Shown here piece by piece: positions 53,180 through 58,255 of a DNA stretch of 58,255 bases. The notes below the pieces were generated by a model. The model did no database searches. It was given only the letters and a program-made list of their open reading frames with translations, and had not been told where the DNA came from. A program made the translations under genes and the position numbers. The stretch covers positions 1-58,255 of the forward strand of contig NZ_JASISO010000053.1 in the NCBI RefSeq assembly GCF_030063135.1. Reading direction: 5' to 3'. The stretch is from Streptomyces sp. G-G2 (lineage in GTDB: Bacteria; Actinomycetota; Actinomycetes; Streptomycetales; Streptomycetaceae). Position 1 is the first letter of the stretch. Each line of letters begins with the position of its first letter.

Positions 53180-54448
53180 TCACAGCTCCGCCATCGCGTT
53201 GCCGAGGTAGTTGGGCAGTCGGGACAACTGGCCCTGGAGTTCGTCCAGGTCCACGGGGTAGCTCTCCCGGTAGCGCCGGGTCACGGCCTCCACCTCGGAC
53301 CACGTGCTCGGCATCCTGCCGTCGTTGTAGCGGGGCGCCAGCTGGTCGTACAACTTGGTGCCGGGACGCAGGAAGAGCTGGTTGAGCCCGAAGTAGCCGG
53401 GCAGGTTCGTCGCCCAGTCCAGCAGGTCCCCGTTCTGGCAGGCAGGATCGTCGGGCAGGCCTATGAGGATGAAGGCAAACGGCGTGATCCCGGCGTCCTG
53501 CAGCTTGCGCACGGCCGCGTTGGTCACCCCGGGCTTGATCCGCTTGCCGACCGGTGTGTCGGCGATCCCCGGGGACTCGGCGCCGAGCCACATGCCCTTG
53601 CAGCCGGCCCGGGCCCACTGCTCGACGTCCGTGCGCAGTACCACCTCGGCCCGGCTCTGGCCCGTCCAGCCGATGCCCTGCCCGGTCAGGCCCCGGCACA
53701 GGTCCTGGTAGTAGGTGGGGTGGAGCCCGAAGACGTAGTCGAGGAAGAAGATGAAGTCGACGTCGCGTTCCCGCATGGCCGCGATCTCGGCGAGGGTGCG
53801 CTCCACGGGCTGCGGGCGCATGCGGGTGCCGAACGGCAGGTGGCAGAAGGTGCAGCCGTACGTGCAGCCGCGCACCCCGAGTACGATGCCGCACGAACCG
53901 CGTTTCACCTGGCCGTCCATGAACACCTCGGCGGTGTAGGAACTCAGGTCGAACAGGTCGTAGGCGGGCAGCGGCCACTGCTCGGGGGCGAGCTGCGGAT
54001 AGCTGTCGGCCAGCGGCATCACCGGCAGCGAGGGCAGACCGGCGGCCAGGTCGCGTACCGCCTGTACGGCGGCGGAGTCGGTCTCGCCGCGCGCGACGTA
54101 GTCGACGCCCAACTCGGCGCGGGTGGCCTGCGGCATCTGGGTGGCGTGCGGCCCGCAGGCGATTAGGGTCGCCCGCGGCCACTGCTGACGGGCTCGGTCC
54201 ACGAGCGCCTTGACCGGGTCCAGTACGAGGGGATAGCACTGGGCTCGGTCGGCTATGGCGGTGATCACGACCACGATGTCGGGGTCGCCGTCGGTGTCGG
54301 GCGGGGTGTCGGCGAGGCGGTTGTCCCACACCGACACGCGCATGCCCTCGGCGCGCAGCGCCGCGCCCGCGTTGGCCGCGTCGAGGGGCAGCTGGAGGAA
54401 TTCACGGTCGAATTCGTCATCGGGAATGGCGAAACAGACGTGGGTCAT
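53180..54448 (-). CDS. B12-binding-domain radical SAM enzyme
   Basis: 422 residues. An N-terminal Rossmann-like cobalamin-binding domain (about 1-140, with ACGPHATQMPQ and LGVDYVARGET, standard for this class; no DxHxxG, as expected for base-off binders) is followed by a radical SAM barrel whose cluster motif CTYGCTFC places Cys at 195, 199 and 202. Such enzymes methylate unactivated carbons or phosphinates, or rearrange rings, in natural-product pathways. The ATG at 54448 follows GGGAG. Substrate unknown. Confidence 0.93.
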   Translation of the reverse strand: MTHVCFAIPDDEFDREFLQLPLDAANAGAALRAEGMRVSVWDNRLADTPPDTDGDPDIVVVITAIADRAQCYPLVLDPVKALVDRARQQWPRATLIACGPHATQMPQATRAELGVDYVARGETDSAAVQAVRDLAAGLPSLPVMPLADSYPQLAPEQWPLPAYDLFDLSSYTAEVFMDGQVKRGSCGIVLGVRGCTYGCTFCHLPFGTRMRPQPVERTLAEIAAMRERDVDFIFFLDYVFGLHPTYYQDLCRGLTGQGIGWTGQSRAEVVLRTDVEQWARAGCKGMWLGAESPGIADTPVGKRIKPGVTNAAVRKLQDAGITPFAFILIGLPDDPACQNGDLLDWATNLPGYFGLNQLFLRPGTKLYDQLAPRYNDGRMPSTWSEVEAVTRRYRESYPVDLDELQGQLSRLPNYLGNAMAEL

Positions 54449-54743
54449 ACGAGGCTCCCGGGCGGGTTCGTGGGCGCGTGAGGGCGGGGACCTGGGGACA
54501 CGGGGCGGGCCGGAGCCCGGTCGCCTTCGGTCCCGCCGCCGCAGCGCCGTGGGATGTGGGGAAAGGGTGCGTGCGCGACGGGGCGCTCGAAGCGAGGCGG
54601 CGCTCCGGCACGCGGGGGTCCGTGGACGGTGGGGGCCCGGTGAGGACGCGGTGGACCCGGCACCGGAACCGGCGTGCGGCAGGCCCGTCGGCCGACGGGT
54701 TCACCGTCCGTCGCTCCGGCCGCGTCGGGGTCCATTCCGTCAT
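54417..54743 (-). CDS. Candidate small ORF in the leader of the radical SAM gene
   Basis: 108 codons, starting MTEWTPTRPERRTVNPSADG, rich in Pro, Arg and Ala, with two cysteines. Its ATG sits at the place that corresponds, by sequence alignment, to the start codon of the divergent SAH-hydrolase-like gene, behind AAAGG. It overlaps the radical SAM start by 32 bases in another frame. It could be a precursor or leader peptide, or just the remains of a duplicated 5' end. Low complexity argues for caution. Confidence 0.3.
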   Translation of the reverse strand: MTEWTPTRPERRTVNPSADGPAARRFRCRVHRVLTGPPPSTDPRVPERRLASSAPSRTHPFPTSHGAAAAGPKATGLRPAPCPQVPALTRPRTRPGASYDPRLFRHSR

Positions 54744-55484
54744 CTCCACCTTTCTCGTCATGGACCGGGCCACCGGCCCCACCGTGGACCGGACTCCCGT
54801 ACGGAAGCGGCCGGCACACCGGCCCCGTCATGGACGGGGCATCGGCCCGGCGGCGCCCGGCACACCCGCGGGGAGCGGCCGGCGCCCCTCCGCGAGGCGG
54901 GTATCCGTGCCGGACGGTGATGCGGGAGGCCGACCGCACCTGGGCTGTCCCGGCACGGCGACCCTACGAAGACCGGCTGCCGCTCCCCCAGCCCCTACGA
55001 CCCCTACCACCCCCTACGGGGGGCCCGGCGGGAGGGCGGCGCGGACATCCCGCGACGCGCGGAGCCGGGAGGGCCGGTCGGCCTCCGCCCCGTCCCAGCG
55101 ACGCGCTGCGCGCCGTAACCGGGGCCGCGGTTGCCCGCCGCACCCCCACCGCGCGACCACCGCACCCCGCCGCGCGGCCCCGCCCGTTGGCCGGTAGGGG
55201 GTGGTAGGGGGTGTAGGGGCTGGGGAGCGGCGGACGATCTCCATAGGCTCCCGATGTGCCGACCGGACCCCGTGCGGCCCGACCGCAGCCGGGGCCTCCG
55301 GCCGCCGGCTCCAGGACGCCGGCACCCGGCTCCCGGCCCCCGGTTCCGGGCCCGCGAGCCGTCGCTCCGTCTACGCCCCCCGTGCTCGGCACGCCCCTCG
55401 GGAGGGGGGCGCCGACTGCTCTCCGACGGTGTACCGGACGCTCCGGGCCGATGGCCCGATCCACGACGAGAAGAGGTTGAGACG
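54744..55484. promoter_or_regulatory. Duplicated divergent promoter-leader region
   Basis: The two halves are imperfect mirror copies about a centre near 55105. Matching marks on each side, read outwards, are the 38-bp inverted repeat, GTAGGGT versus ATAGGCT (likely -10 regions, near 54963 and 55245), GTGCCG, a gaggggcgcc-like block, and GGCCCGGTCCATGACGAGAA (minus, near 54765) versus GGCCCGATCCACGACGAGAA (plus, near 55450), ending at ATGACG start codons 54743 and 55485. Both transcripts would have leaders of roughly 220-240 nt. Confidence 0.55.
54979..55231. repeat. 38-bp inverted repeat with CCCCTAC heptads
   Basis: Left arm 54979-55017 and right arm 55194-55231 are complementary with only two or three differences. 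Each arm carries CCCCTAC three times at 9- and 10-base steps (complement GTAGGGG on the right), a direct-repeat pattern like that of multimeric activators. The 176 bp between holds several smaller palindromes. Confidence 0.7.
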
Positions 55485-57134
55485 ATGACGTTGGTTGAAG
55501 GAGAGTCCAGGGGTGTCGCGGTGGAGGACGGCGCCCCGGCGTGTCCCGGCGCGAACCGCTACGAGATCCTCGACGGTCGTATGACGCCTCACGATGTGGA
55601 CGAGACGGTCCGTTCGGTACTGCGGGGGGAGGGCGTACCACTTCAGGAGCCCGCGGAACGGGGGCCGGGAGACCTGCTGATCGACCTGGACGGCACCGCC
55701 GTACGGCTGTCCAGCCGGCTGGTCGCCGGTGCCGCCCCGGACACCCTCGACGCCGTCGTCCCCGCGGCCGCTCGCACGCGGGTGCTGCTCTCCGCCTCCG
55801 GACCGCTCTCCGCGCGGGCCGGGGCCGTCTTCGACCGCGTCGTCGAGGCGCTGACCTTGCGCGGCCAGTGCTACACCGACGCGGAGGTCGAGACGATCGT
55901 GGGGGGCATGCCCCTGGTCGCCCGCTACGCCACCGAGGAGCCGGCCTTCCGCGACTGGGCGCTGATCTTCCGCGACCACTACGTGGAGAACAGCGTCGGC
56001 TTCCTGCTGGGCATGGAGCGCGCCGGGATCGACCCGGAGTGGATCTTCGCGCTCTCCAAGGGCGACCGGACCCTGCACCGCGACCGCGTCCACGCCTGGT
56101 TCCTGCACCGTGGCTACCGGAGCGACACGCTGGACAACTCGGTGATCAACGGCTCGGCCGACACCACGGCGCGCGCGTACGCCCTGGCGGCCAATGAGCG
56201 GGTGGACGACTTCGTGCGCCAGGCGCACGCGGCGGGTCGCAAGGTCCTGGTGATCGACGACGGTGGTCTGCTCGCACAGGGCTACGGAGCCGAAGGCGTC
56301 CTGGAGGACGGCGTCGACGGCGCCCTGGAGCTGACCGTGAGCGGGCTGAAGCGGATCGCGGGCGCCCCCGGTCAACTGACCATCCCCGTGCTGAACATGG
56401 CGCGTTCGCGGCTGAAGAGCATGCTCGGCTACAACGAGATAGCCGATTCCTGCGTACGCCGGCTGCGCGCCATCCTGCCGGGCGAGAAGTTCATCGGCCG
56501 TCACGTGCTGCTGCTGGGCTACGGCACGCTGGGTGGCCGGGTGGCGCACGCGCTGCGTGCGCTGGGCTGCCGGGTGGCCGTGGTGGACACGGAGATCCTG
56601 GCGCTGATCACGGCCGCGGAGCACGGGTACGAGACGTACACCAGCGTGGGCGAGGCACTGAGCGCCCACGCGCCGTTCCTGATCGTGGGCAACACCGGCG
56701 AGCTCGCCCTCACCCACGACGACCTGCCGCTGCTGCCCGACGGTGTGTACCTCGCGGGCTTCGCCACGAAGGACTTCAGCCTGCTCAGCGAGGGGTTCGA
56801 CGGACTGCGGTCCACCGTGGTCCCCCAGGTCGGCGTCCGCCACACACTGCCCACCGGCACCACGGCCACCCTGCTGGGGGACGGGCGCTCGCTCAACCTC
56901 TACGAGTACGAGGGCATCGCCAACCGGGGGTACGACGCCTACCGCGCGGGCACCCTGATCGCGGCGAAACTGCTGTGCCGCGAGGCGGACACCCTCGCCC
57001 CCGGCATCCACCTGGAGCCCGTGGACCGGGAGATCGACGAGGCCGGCCTGTTCGCCGCCTACTACGCCGAGTACCTGGCCTCCGGTGCCCGTCGCCCGGC
57101 CGCCCCGGCCGCCCCGGTCCCGGTGGTCCGGTGA
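55485..57134 (+). CDS. SAH-hydrolase-like NAD-binding protein
   Basis: 549 residues. The C-terminal half has an adenosylhomocysteinase-type NAD fold: LLLGYGTLGG at 343-351 followed by an acidic residue at the end of the second strand (VAVVDTE), with VLVIDDGGLL at about 254-263 and PVLNMARSRLKSMLGYNEIA resembling SAH hydrolase segments. The first 240 residues are unlike that family and include LLIDLDGTAVRLSSRLV and FALSKGDRTLHRDRVHAWF. It is longer than true SAH hydrolases (about 480), so a different substrate is likely. ATG at 55485 with GAGAAGAGG upstream; GTGA overlap with the next gene. Confidence 0.8.
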   Translation: MTLVEGESRGVAVEDGAPACPGANRYEILDGRMTPHDVDETVRSVLRGEGVPLQEPAERGPGDLLIDLDGTAVRLSSRLVAGAAPDTLDAVVPAAARTRVLLSASGPLSARAGAVFDRVVEALTLRGQCYTDAEVETIVGGMPLVARYATEEPAFRDWALIFRDHYVENSVGFLLGMERAGIDPEWIFALSKGDRTLHRDRVHAWFLHRGYRSDTLDNSVINGSADTTARAYALAANERVDDFVRQAHAAGRKVLVIDDGGLLAQGYGAEGVLEDGVDGALELTVSGLKRIAGAPGQLTIPVLNMARSRLKSMLGYNEIADSCVRRLRAILPGEKFIGRHVLLLGYGTLGGRVAHALRALGCRVAVVDTEILALITAAEHGYETYTSVGEALSAHAPFLIVGNTGELALTHDDLPLLPDGVYLAGFATKDFSLLSEGFDGLRSTVVPQVGVRHTLPTGTTATLLGDGRSLNLYEYEGIANRGYDAYRAGTLIAAKLLCREADTLAPGIHLEPVDREIDEAGLFAAYYAEYLASGARRPAAPAAPVPVVR

Positions 57135-58219
57135 ACCCCCGCACGTCCGGGACCCGCGTGTGCGTCATCGGGTACGGGGCCGCCGGCCGGCTGCACCAAC
57201 GGCTGCTGAGCGAGCTCGGGTTCGACGTCAGCGTGGTCGACCCGGCCCCGGGCGCGGTGCCCAGCGCGATCTCCGTCTTCGACGGGGTCGAGCAGGCCGC
57301 CCGCAGACCCGTCGACGTCTGGTCGGTGTGCTCGCCGACCGCGACCCACATCGCGATGGTGGCCGAGGTGCTGGCCGTCGACCCCGCGGCCCGGCTGCTG
57401 GTGGAGAAGCCCGTGTGCCGCACGTGGGAGATCCCCGAGCTGAACGCCTTGCTGGACCGCCACCCCGAGGCCCGTCTGGTGGTCATGGACCAGTACCGGC
57501 ACTCCCGGGCGATGACCCTGCTGCGGACCATGCGGCAGGAACTGGCGCCCCAGCACCCGCTGCGGGCGGTCCGCGTCGGGTTCGGGAAGGACCGGCGGGC
57601 CGACATCGCCGCCGGCCGGTTCGTCGACCACGACTACGGCATCTTCGGCTACGAGTGGCTGCACATGCTGGCCCTGGTGCGCGGCGCGCTGCCGGCGGAG
57701 TCGTACGACCGCTACATGGGCACCACCCCGCAGGCGGGCGCCCTGCGGGTGGCGGCCGACCCCGAGCTGACCAGTACCGCCGCGCACGAGCGGGCCGTGG
57801 CCGACGGTGTGGACATCGAGCTGTACTCCACCATCGTCGGGCCCGACCCGTCCGGGCAGGTCTCCGTGCCCGCATGGTTCGACCTGCCCCCCGCGGCCGG
57901 TGAGAGCAGGCAGCGCCATGTCGACGTGCTCGCCGGGCCGGTGCGCTTCGGCCTGGACCTGGACCCGGTGACCCTGCCCCTGGGCACCCGGCTCCCGCGC
58001 AACACCCACCGGCTCACCGCGGAAGGGCCGGGGGTGCGCCGCGAGTGGCTGATCCATGACTCGCCGCTGGACAACGCCCTGCGCTGGGCGGTGGCGGCGC
58101 TGCTGTCCCCCGCCGGCCCGCCCGGCCTCGACCTGCGGGGCGCGGCGCGCATCGGGCTGCTGGCCGAGGCCGCCCACCCCGCCCGGCCCGCCCGTCGGCC
58201 GCCCTCCGTCCGTACCTGA
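57131..58219 (+). CDS. Gfo/Idh/MocA-family oxidoreductase
   Basis: 362 residues. The N-terminal NAD(P) fold has CVIGYGAAGRLHQRLL, VWSVCSPTATHIAMV and LLVEKPVCRT (the EKP lysine); the C-terminal part is the usual alpha/beta dimer domain. The GTG at 57131 overlaps the SAH-hydrolase-like stop, so both act together. The family oxidises or reduces sugar or cyclitol hydroxyls and carbonyls. The window ends 36 bp after the stop, so more cluster genes may follow. Confidence 0.92.
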   Translation: MNPRTSGTRVCVIGYGAAGRLHQRLLSELGFDVSVVDPAPGAVPSAISVFDGVEQAARRPVDVWSVCSPTATHIAMVAEVLAVDPAARLLVEKPVCRTWEIPELNALLDRHPEARLVVMDQYRHSRAMTLLRTMRQELAPQHPLRAVRVGFGKDRRADIAAGRFVDHDYGIFGYEWLHMLALVRGALPAESYDRYMGTTPQAGALRVAADPELTSTAAHERAVADGVDIELYSTIVGPDPSGQVSVPAWFDLPPAAGESRQRHVDVLAGPVRFGLDLDPVTLPLGTRLPRNTHRLTAEGPGVRREWLIHDSPLDNALRWAVAALLSPAGPPGLDLRGAARIGLLAEAAHPARPARRPPSVRT

Positions 58220-58255
58220 CCGGCTGCGGCCCGACCGGCTTGGGTGTGGCGGCTT

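Noticed and set aside
54979..55231. Streptomyces telomere or replication origin
   Set aside because: The palindromes lie between divergent genes, lack the known telomere start sequence and DnaA boxes, and fit promoter duplication better.
54964..55641. A 225-codon minus-strand frame across the divergent promoter
   Set aside because: Low-complexity translation, no ribosome site, and it covers the start of a clear plus-strand gene.

Overview
The window is high-GC actinomycete chromosomal DNA, most likely Streptomyces or a close relative. The evidence is near-saturated GC at third codon positions, GGAGG-type ribosome sites, ATGA/GTGA gene overlaps, Tat-exported hydrolases with ricin/CBM13 domains, an ECF/anti-sigma pair, a DUF5753-type XRE regulator and a STAS protein. 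No tRNA, rRNA or CRISPR was seen.

Layout. (1) 1-10437, minus strand: an L-arabinose island with a LacI regulator, a YtfQ/YtfR/YtfT/YjfF-type ABC importer and araB-araD-araA (araA runs off the left edge). (2) 10438-12597: decayed DNA with a dead IS5-type transposase. (3) 12598-24208: secreted hemicellulases (GH54, GH127, GH10, a GH62 gene split by an in-frame TGA, GH29 fucosidase), plus a dead surface-protein/CBM2 gene. (4) 24265-26680: an ECF sigma factor, its membrane-bound likely anti-sigma partner, and an expansin-like protein. (5) 26915-34020, minus strand: a tightly overlapping eight-gene operon that fits oxidative L-fucose breakdown to pyruvate plus L-lactate, with LutABC to oxidise the lactate. 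(6) 34506-39810: an ABC importer and two related FadR-type GntR regulators. (7) 39921-43847: a xylose block (ROK regulator, xylB, xylA). (8) 43850-50466: ordinary small genes and several decayed ones. (9) 50467-58219: an unassigned divergent cluster (unknown protein, MFS exporter, B12-type radical SAM enzyme, SAH-hydrolase-like protein, Gfo/Idh oxidoreductase) that looks like a small specialised-metabolite locus and probably continues to the right.

How the parts fit. Exported enzymes strip arabinofuranose, xylose and fucose from plant polymers, and dedicated importers and catabolic genes use the sugars. Two regulatory codes can be read by eye. A LacI-type operator (TTGTTAnCGnTAACAA) recurs before the arabinose operon, the hemicellulases, the sigma factor and, in weaker form, the lacI gene. 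A second promoter/operator module is shared by the fucosidase, the section-6 transporter and the fucose catabolic operon. The right-hand cluster has duplicated divergent promoter-leader modules around a 38-bp inverted repeat. All calls come from reading the sequence; no database search was run.
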